Shown here piece by piece: positions 19,201 through 27,884 of a DNA stretch of 64,000 nt; within the stretch, counting starts at the first letter, position 1; every line of letters starts with the position of its first letter. A model generated the notes under the pieces. The model was not told the origin of the DNA. It ran no database searches and saw nothing but the letters and a program-made list of their open reading frames with translations. This stretch comes from Sergeia podlipaevii (lineage: Eukaryota; Euglenozoa; Kinetoplastea; Trypanosomatida; Trypanosomatidae): NCBI GenBank assembly GCA_030849805.1, contig JASANZ010002183.1, positions 1-64,000 on the forward strand, in the 5' to 3' direction. A program made the translations under genes and the position numbers.

Positions 19201-21958
19201 TGATTTCATGCTGTTTGACGTCCTCGTAAATCGCGCCAAGATAGTCCTCCGTCACACTCTTGCCACTATCGATGCCGCGGTTCATCATTTTGAAATCGCG
19301 GGGCCCCATGTGTTTGCGCATGCGGCCCGAGTGAAGGTCCGTGTTGAGCATAATAATCGCAAAGGACAGCACAAAAGCACCTGTTTCCGTTTCAAAGGGA
19401 TTGATAGCGAGGTCTACTCCTGGTGGGTTCTGTGCCATCCAGTGCTTGGCAAACGCTTCCATAACACGGTCAATTTTCTGAGACTCTCCCGGAAGGCACA
19501 AGCTGTACACCATCTCGCGAATCGACGCTAGTAGCGACTTGCCTGTAAAATTGAGCTGATGCACAAAGGCCTTGAGTTGCTCTTCGAAGAAGCGTATCGT
19601 GCCGGGCTTCAGGTGATCCGTCTCTCGTGTCTTCTCCCACTCCGCCAGCTCTGCCACTTGATCATCGGAGGGTTTCAGGATGGGGTCGCGGCCGAGATCG
19701 CCAATGTAGTCGCCTAGTGTGCGCTTGTCCAGCACCATGTTCAGTCGATACAAGCACTCTCCAACCTCAGCACCACCTGCTGGCTCAGCAAGCACGAGCC
19801 ATGTTTTGTACTGCGCCATTGCCGTGGCTTCCTGACCACGGGGTACACGCACCGCATGTTCAAGCAGGAAAACAACCCCCTTCTTTAAAGGTGATTCCTT
19901 GAAAAGGGCGGCAAACTGCTGAAGAAGCCTCTTCTGCTCTATCATGCCCTTGATCTGTGCTCCAACACGGCACGCTATCTCGCCGTGCTGCTGACCCTCC
20001 TCTGGTTGCACCTGCATATTATCCATAGAAGGCTTCACGGAGCTGCAACGGCGTGCACTACTCGCTCGTACCGCCAAGCCTGACACAAGATTGGCAATCG
20101 CGTCAAGAGCAGTCAGCTGCATGGAAGTGATACCCACAGCGCCGGATGAGGTCGATACGCCTGCTGGACTAGGTGACACCCCTCGGCTCCCAGAGCTCAT
20201 GCTCTGCTCCTCGATACGCCCAGCAAGAACAGAATTGTACGCTGCACCAGCAGCCCCACCAGCGACTGTACCCGCAAGTCCTTCAGCGCCGATTGCGATG
20301 CTCATGAGCACGTCGCAAATCTGAGGCAGCAGTGGTGCCCAGCGAAACGAAAGATCGTAATGCACGTAGCAGAAACTCGCAAAGCGGCTATCACTGCAAA
20401 ACTCAGCCAAACTCTCCAGAAGCAGCTCACGGCGCTCATGCATCTCAAGGATTTGCGCCTGCGTGAGACACGCCCTCTTCTTTTCAAACGCACCGCCAGT
20501 ACCAAGAGGGGACTGGGGCAAAAGCGCCGCAAATGTTGCGTTAACGCTCGCAGGTGGCGGGGAGGATGTTCCGCCAGGGGCACCGCCGCCAGGGCCCCCT
20601 CCTCCTCCTTCTATACAGCGAAGTTCCTCAGTAAGAGTGGCAAGCGGCACAAGGTGTAATGCCCGCAGAAAGGAAAACATCTGCCGCACCAACTGCCCAG
20701 AGGCACACTGGATCGCCAGGTGCACGGTACGTAAGATCTGCGAGAGCACGACCACATGCGTCGTGCGCACACCAGCAATGAGCAAGGCGCGGCTGAGATC
20801 ATCCTGAACGGCTCGGCGAAGTGGCCCGGCGGTCTGAACATCGTCGAGGCGATGTTTTACTGCCAGCAACGCAAACTGAGCCAAGTAAAGCCCCTCTAGC
20901 TGAATCGCAGTGCCACTGTCAGAGACAACTGCCACCTTCTGAGCGTAGGAAAGCGTCCCATTGTTCGGGGACCCCGTAAGGAGCACAGGAGAGCCTGGAG
21001 AGGTGGCGACGCTGTTTCCCCTCGGTGAGTCCGAGTTGACCTCTCCAACGCTGATGGAGTTGCCTGCCTCGTCAAGTGCGGTGATGTCGCCGCTTATAAG
21101 GGAACTAATGAACGCCAGCATGGGTGCGCCTGTTGGACGCCTTAATGGAGTACCACTGACAGCACTAGCTGCAACATCGTAATGGCCAGATCTATCCTTG
21201 CTTTCTGACTGTCCTCTTCTGCTGAGCGCCGCACCTACTCCTGCAGTGGGGGTATCTACAACACGCTTATAGAGCGTTGTGACAAGCGTATTCATGACAT
21301 TCTCGGCGCTGCGTTTGAGAAGCGGGCTCGCCTCGAGTCGCAGAGACACCACCAAGACACGACTAACAAGGCGAATATACGTCGCTTCAGGCATGTTTTC
21401 CGCCTCTCGGTGCCGCAAACACGCCGCAAAGACCGTTATCATGCGGCCAACAAGCACCTCATGCGAGACCGAGTCCGCAATATCACTGCGGGAATTCTCT
21501 GCGGCGTCAATGATTGTGTTTAAGCCATGTGCAGTAATGAAAGCGCACGGCGTTTCTACCATCGCGTGAAGCGCCGAGAGAGCGACGCTGGTGATCGTCT
21601 CGCTCGTGAGTGGACTGCGACACACCGTGCCAAAGGCAGATAGGATGGCTGACTCGGATGTCGTCTTGTCGTCTACGTCTCTGCCGTTGCTGCCGCCGCT
21701 ACTGCTTATACTATTGCCGCTGCCATCAGGGAAGACGCTGGTGGTGATGCTGGTAGCGGCAAGCACCTTCTTGCGAAGAGAGAGCATCATCTGCAGCAAG
21801 GGATGCCCCCCATTTTGTGGAGACAACTCAGAGAAACGAGTCTTGGAGCTGAAGCGCGTACTGGAGCGAAGCGCCAGCAATACATTTTGAATGTGCATCA
21901 GCACCAACTGCCTATCCACTTCCCATTGTGCAGCAGCTGGAAGAGGAGTCGGTGGCAT
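16298..21958 (-). CDS. Large Sec7-domain ARF guanine nucleotide exchange factor
   Basis: A 1886-residue ARF-GEF that loads GTP on ARF at Golgi or trans-Golgi membranes. A helical N-terminal region (DCB/HUS-like, about 1-650) contains a degenerate HUS element (HYDLS near 533). The pre-Sec7 linker has KKGVVFLLE and LDKRTLGDYIGD (about 692-754). The Sec7 domain lies at about 780-920 with the glutamic finger E825 in LCLPGESQKIDR, plus MLNTDLHS (870-877) and MMNRGIDSGK (891-900). A long helical C-terminal region (HDS-like) follows. The size and layout fit the BIG/GBF1 class. A Gly-rich loop at 451-463 and several Ser-rich loops interrupt the N-terminal half. The Sec7 motif uses FA rather than YS at the brefeldin-sensing pair. 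The start ATG at 21958 lies downstream of a long pyrimidine tract. Confidence 0.95.
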   Translation of the reverse strand: MPPTPLPAAAQWEVDRQLVLMHIQNVLLALRSSTRFSSKTRFSELSPQNGGHPLLQMMLSLRKKVLAATSITTSVFPDGSGNSISSSGGSNGRDVDDKTTSESAILSAFGTVCRSPLTSETITSVALSALHAMVETPCAFITAHGLNTIIDAAENSRSDIADSVSHEVLVGRMITVFAACLRHREAENMPEATYIRLVSRVLVVSLRLEASPLLKRSAENVMNTLVTTLYKRVVDTPTAGVGAALSRRGQSESKDRSGHYDVAASAVSGTPLRRPTGAPMLAFISSLISGDITALDEAGNSISVGEVNSDSPRGNSVATSPGSPVLLTGSPNNGTLSYAQKVAVVSDSGTAIQLEGLYLAQFALLAVKHRLDDVQTAGPLRRAVQDDLSRALLIAGVRTTHVVVLSQILRTVHLAIQCASGQLVRQMFSFLRALHLVPLATLTEELRCIEGGGGGPGGGAPGGTSSPPPASVNATFAALLPQSPLGTGGAFEKKRACLTQAQILEMHERRELLLESLAEFCSDSRFASFCYVHYDLSFRWAPLLPQICDVLMSIAIGAEGLAGTVAGGAAGAAYNSVLAGRIEEQSMSSGSRGVSPSPAGVSTSSGAVGITSMQLTALDAIANLVSGLAVRASSARRCSSVKPSMDNMQVQPEEGQQHGEIACRVGAQIKGMIEQKRLLQQFAALFKESPLKKGVVFLLEHAVRVPRGQEATAMAQYKTWLVLAEPAGGAEVGECLYRLNMVLDKRTLGDYIGDLGRDPILKPSDDQVAELAEWEKTRETDHLKPGTIRFFEEQLKAFVHQLNFTGKSLLASIREMVYSLCLPGESQKIDRVMEAFAKHWMAQNPPGVDLAINPFETETGAFVLSFAIIMLNTDLHSGRMRKHMGPRDFKMMNRGIDSGKSVTEDYLGAIYEDVKQHEIIMAEMMNRGFSNDVTWNLEMNWAMEPLGIESVDSHTLSHLTLGAGVDHACTSRTDADVTLEVVEGFVCRAMWTRCLDVFGGMINHAADFVARVGVRGSASTLASVSPLSDALEDVRRKVPMELAALETGLAGVGCLAQAACDLGLWEVCDQCVLQLLFRLSFINVTHSGAEDGFAVADEVATMVYTSLPTLLTLKEVFSVLLRLSGEHKSAVDVTCCLSDSWQPLSHLLVQLYVLGMVASKPTTTEEASLSSSNACVSGLMCEDPGIVFVSSGDLRPDGTIAAAATARSSGGGGWFSSLFGSGNGAINAAQEDKAQRAERLVQHARLQECIPDARVLLASLGASLTRYHRLWAHAQGTPQDTANSGNYSGAPARFAAALCTAVDALQTRAFRERFLASYGINVLSAVAAEVALAECTPVTNEANIRSSSGEGHDVGNEHHDSSMSSTVGMLLSCMERQLIPTLKVLEKPVSVQRTTMGRDRFVDSQQQQSTELSVGEFNYYLSVAQRMVSAVVSLLMRLVHSGVSHTSGALRSLQEQTLTLLITRAPGGRSFALAIAPILSAALYEALLRHCQRLENQRVVNAVSTGASAYAASASLSVEVDTLLSIVFAVVTRLSPKEYENDAVPQLRSIVYHTTKHCMYDVATHTESILDATLALCLPREASQDGGNTISPVSQCLSSQPTSAIRESRHRHAEPAGCVGGAPVQLNIAAPTHLEDGSAADILGYCSRNIIRASQVTSSDADWHKLWILSLKSLCALVCCAQTARDGTEGLFNLQRSLLDTGIREFPAPAIVAVYDEVLFPLVDRLCTCCRDGAAVGITGCASAASSAIAPIEVKCRVINLLPKALLQYTSAFDEAPEILQALWRKVLGTLYAVYSAYPSSPEEASTAGLADEAAQMREAVEETVKNMVYVMAATLTDTPNSAPPKTFMRSALQFWSSTQDLVRPFDFSAPLLNFMESLTVSAVAT

Positions 21959-23383
21959 TTATGTCTACGCCTGTATGCACACAACAGTAATTGTCTGCCT
22001 CTCGCTCTCTTTCTCTTTGAATCTTTATATGTGCACGCGAACTAGTAATCCCCTTTAACAGAAGAGGAGGAGGAAAGGAGGGGGAGGGATAGCAAAACTG
22101 AGTAAGAGCGTCCTAGGGGAAACTAGCGAACAGTCAACGACACACAAAGAGAAAATTTAAAACAAAAAAAAAATGTACGATTGTACACCTCCGTAAAAGG
22201 TCTCAATAACAACAATAAAATAACCAAAAAAAATTTTACAAAAGCAAACAATATACTCGCTCAAGTTAATAACAAGTAGATCCTAATCTGCTTTACTATA
22301 TCGTATAAAGAGATTTGAAAAAAAAAAAGAGAGTATAAAAAACATGTGTGCGCATGTGAACAGGAAGTCTTTCGCAGATCAAGATGCAGTTGACGGCGGA
22401 GCGATAGTAGCCATCCATGATAGCAAAAGAAACCAAAAGGGAAAAAAAAAATGATAGCTTCACACCTGCTGTCATATTCGTTCGCGCGTGCAAATGTGTA
22501 GTCTTTGCAACGTTACAATGCTTGTTCTTTATCGGCAAAAACTATATATATATATAATTAAAAGTAATACAACTGCGTCACAGCTAGTAATAGCAAGCAT
22601 TGCAAGGAAAAAAAAAACAGGTGCCATTTTAAACGCTCCATCCACTACATATGTCTGCTAGTGATGAGAAGCATAAACTCCAGAAATTCAAGAATATAAA
22701 TATATGAGAAAGCTCATATTCGCTCACTGGGAGGAAGGATGTATATCGGCGGCAAGTTCTAACACGAAGAAAAAAAAAAAAAAAACACACACACAATCAA
22801 GACCAATGATAACAACAAAAGAAAAAAAGCAGAATTTGTGTGTATAGCAAGGGGAGCAATATATACGCACAACAGCACGCGTAGCGTAACGTTTTGACTG
22901 CTACCGTAAAGCCTTGTATTGAATATTGATGGCACATACAGATGCTCACAAGTTGCAAAAACGCAAAAGAAAAAAAGAGAGAAGACCAACATCAAAAATG
23001 GCTTGCAAAGAAAGACGGGTTCATGGCCGCACTCTCTGACAAAATGATCGCAGCACAGCAATAAAAAAAAAGATAAATTTCCTTGTAGATAAAGCTCTTA
23101 TAATATTGAGGCTTGCAAGCCTCTCCCATTTCTTCTTTCTCACTCTTCTCACCTTCTCTTATAGAAAAAGACTACTTTCCACGCCATTTATTCGCACACT
23201 ATCTTGACACCTATATCCTAGAAACAAGATAAATACATCAAAACAAAAGCATGCACACACAAACAAAAAGATATATGTAGGGAAAAAATAAAGCCTGTGT
23301 TGCTCCACAAAAAAAAAGAGATATAACAGTAAAGTGAAAAAAAAAGCATCCCTTTTTCCCTTGATATGTTTTGTTTCTCTCTG
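21959..23383. other. 1.4-kb spacer
   Basis: No gene is seen. Candidate splice signals for the Sec7 gene lie near its left end. The rest is AT-rich with A-runs at 22318-22330, 22441-22451 and 22768-22785. Minus-strand frames here are Phe-rich translations of spacer. Confidence 0.45.
22042..22095 (-). promoter_or_regulatory. Candidate trans-splice signal
   Basis: The coding strand has a C/T-rich tract (22059-22090) followed by AG dinucleotides at 22053-22054 and 22042-22043, upstream of the ATG at 21958. The exact acceptor is inferred. Confidence 0.4.
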
Positions 23384-26300
23384 CTATCTCTTGCTATTCT
23401 CGCCAATGGTCTGTATAAGGGATAAGATAGCCCCCTCTACCCATCGCTTCTCCTTAGACTCCCCGCCGCGCCGCTGAGCGGCAAAAGCAGCTGCATCTGC
23501 CTCCTGTCTCTCGTTGAGTAAAAAAGCTATCAATCGCTCTATCGGCACCTCCTGCTCGCAAGGAAGCAAGCAGCGCTCCATCACCTCCTTACCGTACTTT
23601 GCAGTAATGGCCTCGCTAGACACAAACTCAGGCGGGACCTCTTTCTCTTGCGTGGCGAGTAGATCACGCGAGCGCTGCAGAAGAGCACGCTGTGCATAGG
23701 GGTAGCAAAATTCTCGCCAGCCAATGCCACAGCCCGACTTGGTCACGTCTAGAGACTTCTTCCATTGCTGAAACGCCTCTCGGTTAGGCAGCGGCTTGCC
23801 GTGGCTCCACTGGTAAAAGGTATCAATTTTCTCATCGTTCAAGCAGCCAACAATTCGTGGGTTAAGCGCGACCCACGCACCACGCAAGCCCTCCAGCTCA
23901 CGACTGTTGAGGCCGCGGCAATACGGAGCGTCCTCGCATTTTGCGGCCGCCTCGCTGATGGACGCGAGAATGTCATCCTTGTTTGGTAGAAATCGCTTCC
24001 TGGTGTATGTCTGGAAGAGGCGGTGAAGAGCCTCTGGAGAAAGCGCGCCAGCTGCCTCCATGAAAGCCTCGAGCTTTGCGTATTGCTTCTTCTGCAGTTG
24101 AATCATATCCCCTGTTCCCTCAGACTCATCAGGGGTGAGCATGCGGGGGTCAATTGACGACGACGTCACATAAGGGAAGTGAATCGTCATCAGTTCATCG
24201 CATGTGAGTGGACCCCTTCCAGAGATCAACCTTGCGTACTCCTTCGTGAGACGCTCCCCGAAAACTTTCTCTAAAAAGCTGACCGCGTCACGTCCCTGCA
24301 AGGTCATCCCCGGCTTGTCGCAGACTCGCTTGACCATCTCACGCACCACCTCCGCCTCGCGGTACGTGATAGGAACAACTGGGGCATGCGGGTCGCTCCT
24401 AAAGGAACGGCGCAGACGCCCGGTGCGTGAGATTTGTCTAAACCTCAAGCAGTAGAGCATGTTCAACATCGGTATAAGAACAAAAATAAAACCGCAGATG
24501 ATCGCCATCACGCCAATTGGCATGTAGTTCCTCGAGACGAATTCAAGAAAGCGTACTTGGCACGCATTCACAAAAATGTTACTCTCACACGCAGAAGGAC
24601 ACTCTGAGGAGTTGGTCATGAAGCAACCAGCATTATACCCGCTGCAGCTCAGCTCCTGCTGAATCGTGCAGATGTAACCGCTCCGCCCCTTCTCGATCGT
24701 GTTCACCCACAACCTTCCAAGCGAGTTGGAGAAGGCCACAGAGTCACTGTTTAAATGAGCCCAGAGAGCAAAAGTACCAATCGCAAAGAAGCCCATGCTG
24801 CATATAAAGAGCACCGCCGCACACACCACGCACCAAGCAAACCAGCGAAAGAGTGCACTGCAGAGGTTGGCAATGGATGCAGTGTAGGCGACCACGCCAA
24901 TGACAATGCTCGCAATAAAAATTTGAAGACCAAAAATAAACTCAATGGGGATATAAACAACGCTAAAGATCAGCATCAGCGATGTGATCACAATGGCTAC
25001 CACACAAAGGCAGCAGAGGACATTGTAAATAAAGGAGTCAAAGGGGCGAACATTTAGCACCTCGCGCGGCCGTGGTTTCACGCACTTGTAGTACACCACC
25101 ATGATCACCACAAAGGCAATGACAGCGACACACGATACCACACTTGCGATTGCGGCAACTTGGCCCTTGTTGTACTGAGGAGAGTGAGGGGAATCATCCA
25201 CGGGCCACGTAATCTCCGACCGATTAGTTGGGTCGCCAATCCGTGCACCGTTGTTGTTCCTCACATCAGCCCCCTCTGCCTTCTTCAGTGAATCCACCGC
25301 CGCAGACCCGATGCTGGTTGTGCACGGGGTGTATCCCGGCTCCAACGATTCAAAGCACGCAGGAGGATCTTCCTCGCATGTAGTGCTCTCCCGACATTCG
25401 TTAACTGAGAAGGACATCGTCACTGTATACACCTCGCCTCGCCAGTCGGGTCGCACGTAGGGGGTGTTGTCATGTACAGAGGCGCGAATCACCGTTGGGA
25501 AAGTCCAGCTCGAATAGTCTTCCACGCGCAACTGCGCGACATCGGTGGCAAGTGTAGAGCCATCAGCGGCGTACCACCTCACAAAAACATCGTCCTGCTC
25601 GGCAAAAGGCCCAACTGAAAGAATGAGGTCCTCTCCGCTGCCGGGGATGACGCACACGGCGCGGTTTTGTGGCGGGCATCTGCCACTCGCCAAGTTGATG
25701 CGTGCGGTGGAAGGGCTACGCAGGAGACTATTCGCCACTCCGTTGTCAAACAATGCGCTGTTGAGTGTCTCACGGCAAACAGGGCACATCGCACTGACTG
25801 TACTGTTGCGCATGAGGCAGTCGTTCGTTGTGGGAGCAACAAAATTGGAAAAACTGCAGCCGTGTCCAAGAAAGCCCGTAATCGGAGACCCACCGGCAAA
25901 GGGCTTGTCATCCCAGTAGGACCACTGCTTGACCTTCTCAGAGTTGGGTAAACCACAGTTAGGACCGCCAAAGTCAGCGGCAGCATCGTGCTCTGCAAAG
26001 CCAAGGCTGTACTCCTCATGAAGCTCGGCAATCGCGCGGTTGAGGTAGTGGATAAAGAGAAAAACCATGAAGTCGGGGTCATTTGTGATGTACGCAACGC
26101 CGTTGCTGGCAGTGCCGGAGGGTTCGGCGTCGTTGACGATCACGACCGCGATGTCTTGCTCGGGACCATAGGTGGCTAACTCAAGCACAGAGTTGATGTT
26201 GCAGAATATTAGGTGTGGGTTGGGGGAGCCAAAGGCGCAGCCAAGGTTGTTGTTGACGTTGCGAGCCTTGCAATCGTGCATGTAACTGCAGTCATGCACT

Positions 26301-26647
26301 CGCTCCACGATGCGACTTGCACCAGCATCCACAGAGTACTGATACACCGCATACACATTAAGAAGCATGGCGTAGCGTGGCCATGGATCAGAAACAATAC
26401 CTGCTGAGACGTTATATAAGCCACCAACGCACGTGCGCACATCTCGAAGGAAGATCTCCTTGTCCTGATACCCAGAGGATAAAAACGTGATGGATCGTGT
26501 AGAAACAGGTGGGTCGAAAGACTGGATCGTAATCAGAGTAGGTGGGTCACTTGATACTTGTGCGGAGGCGGGGGCATTGCTAACACATGCAACTAACAAA
26601 GAAAGCAGCACAAACGCGTACACTCGCGGAAGCCCTGAAACCGTCAT
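23384..26647 (-). CDS. Membrane protein: degenerate M64-peptidase ectodomain plus tetraspanin-like bundle
   Basis: 1087 residues from the ATG at 26647; an in-frame TTG at 26659 is not used here. A signal peptide covers about 1-30. The ectodomain follows the M64 (IgA-peptidase) pattern: SSGYQDKEIFLRDV, LLNVYAVYQYSVDAG and VVIVNDAEPSG. Where the family has HExxH then a DEY-type motif, this protein reads HYLNR (200-204) then EEY (211-213) with identical spacing. The catalytic Glu and second His are therefore missing, and peptidase activity is unlikely. Cysteine-rich sequence continues to ~445. Five membrane helices follow (about 497-521, 540-566, 569-596, 598-631, 708-734). The last four, with a six-cysteine loop at 632-706, resemble a tetraspanin. 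Positive residues flank the predicted cytosolic ends. A ~350-residue cytosolic tail with weak EF-hand-like stretches ends the protein. It is probably a surface or endomembrane receptor-like protein; no ligand is known. Confidence 0.85.
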   Translation of the reverse strand: MTVSGLPRVYAFVLLSLLVACVSNAPASAQVSSDPPTLITIQSFDPPVSTRSITFLSSGYQDKEIFLRDVRTCVGGLYNVSAGIVSDPWPRYAMLLNVYAVYQYSVDAGASRIVERVHDCSYMHDCKARNVNNNLGCAFGSPNPHLIFCNINSVLELATYGPEQDIAVVIVNDAEPSGTASNGVAYITNDPDFMVFLFIHYLNRAIAELHEEYSLGFAEHDAAADFGGPNCGLPNSEKVKQWSYWDDKPFAGGSPITGFLGHGCSFSNFVAPTTNDCLMRNSTVSAMCPVCRETLNSALFDNGVANSLLRSPSTARINLASGRCPPQNRAVCVIPGSGEDLILSVGPFAEQDDVFVRWYAADGSTLATDVAQLRVEDYSSWTFPTVIRASVHDNTPYVRPDWRGEVYTVTMSFSVNECRESTTCEEDPPACFESLEPGYTPCTTSIGSAAVDSLKKAEGADVRNNNGARIGDPTNRSEITWPVDDSPHSPQYNKGQVAAIASVVSCVAVIAFVVIMVVYYKCVKPRPREVLNVRPFDSFIYNVLCCLCVVAIVITSLMLIFSVVYIPIEFIFGLQIFIASIVIGVVAYTASIANLCSALFRWFAWCVVCAAVLFICSMGFFAIGTFALWAHLNSDSVAFSNSLGRLWVNTIEKGRSGYICTIQQELSCSGYNAGCFMTNSSECPSACESNIFVNACQVRFLEFVSRNYMPIGVMAIICGFIFVLIPMLNMLYCLRFRQISRTGRLRRSFRSDPHAPVVPITYREAEVVREMVKRVCDKPGMTLQGRDAVSFLEKVFGERLTKEYARLISGRGPLTCDELMTIHFPYVTSSSIDPRMLTPDESEGTGDMIQLQKKQYAKLEAFMEAAGALSPEALHRLFQTYTRKRFLPNKDDILASISEAAAKCEDAPYCRGLNSRELEGLRGAWVALNPRIVGCLNDEKIDTFYQWSHGKPLPNREAFQQWKKSLDVTKSGCGIGWREFCYPYAQRALLQRSRDLLATQEKEVPPEFVSSEAITAKYGKEVMERCLLPCEQEVPIERLIAFLLNERQEADAAAFAAQRRGGESKEKRWVEGAILSLIQTIGENSKR

Positions 26648-27884
26648 GAAATCCAACAATAGTAGTGAATTTAATTTTTAAAAAAAGAAAAAAAGGAGAT
26701 CTTTTCCTGGTGGTCAACCGAAGTACTATTTACAAAGTGTGTCGGGATACACTTACAAAAAAAAAAACCTTCAGAGGAAGCTACCACTGGTAAACAGAGA
26801 GAAATAAAAAAAAAAACGGTTGTTGAAAGATGTTTCAAGAAAGCCTATCGACAAAAAAAAAATGGGTCTTCCCTCTACCTACCCTTTTGAAATTTCAAAA
26901 AGAAACGCCACTGCACTTGTCTTTTCCTCTTTCCTTTATTTTTCTTATGGTAGAAAGCCAGAAAGGAAAGAAAGGGCACTAGCAAGGTACGCAAAAAAAA
27001 AAAAGAAGAAGAAGAGAAGGAAAAAAAAAGTAGGATAGTGCAACAACAAGAGAAGCGTAAGTAGTTTTCTGAGAATGGTAAAATAAAATGTCAAGGCTCC
27101 CTTTCTCCCCTTTGGGGAAAAAAAAAACGGGGAAGATAGTAGTGATAATAGAAAGCATACATTTTTCATGTTGTGGAATATGCACAAAGGATCAAGTGCT
27201 CTGGCAAGCCAATGTGAACCATATATATATATATATATACCCGCGCGTGTTGCTCATCTCATCACTTTGGCATATACCAACCGGTGAGCAGAATGAAAAC
27301 AACCATAAAAGGAAGCTCTTAAAAATAATGATAACAACAGAAAAGCAATTCACGCATTTGCACTGAAAGTAACCAGGTATCTAATGTATTTGAAATATAA
27401 ATGTATAAGTGATGTCATAATAGGGTGAAAAAGGTACTTTCAAGTATATATGAATACATATAATGGTCTAACAATTCATATATATGAAGAGAAAAAAAGG
27501 TTGATTAAAAGCAAAACTCAAAAAAAAAAGGCAACAACTAGAAATAATCATCAAAAAAAAAATCTCCTTGCCTGGGTGTAGCTGCACTACAATTTGGTAC
27601 TGCATACAGAAAATACATACTGGGCAGCCAATATATAATATGTTTTGAAATAATAAGCGAAAAGGCAAGATAAATAGTTATCTACACAACACTTTTTTTT
27701 TAAAAAAAAAAAGCTCACCTATAAACTGATCCCACCAACAAAAAGCAAAAATCTTTAGTTCTAACGCACAATATGTAATAAAATATCGCCAAATTATTCT
27801 TCCGTCAAAACAAAAACAAAAAAAGAGAAAGGAGAGGCCTTCCTAAATTCGGCACACAGCGAACATATATATGCGAACGACTCT
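26648..27884. other. 1.2-kb spacer
   Basis: No gene is seen. It is AT-rich with A-runs at 26757-26767, 26990-27005 and 27545-27560, an (AT)n tract at 27221-27239 and a T/A inversion at 27692-27711. The coding-strand pyrimidine run at 26681-26698 has no AG before the ATG at 26647, so the acceptor of the neighbouring gene must lie farther upstream. Confidence 0.45.

Noticed and set aside
18947..19531. Long plus-strand frame opposite the first Sec7 domain
   Set aside because: It lies wholly antisense to the conserved Sec7 domain, and its translation shows no family signature.
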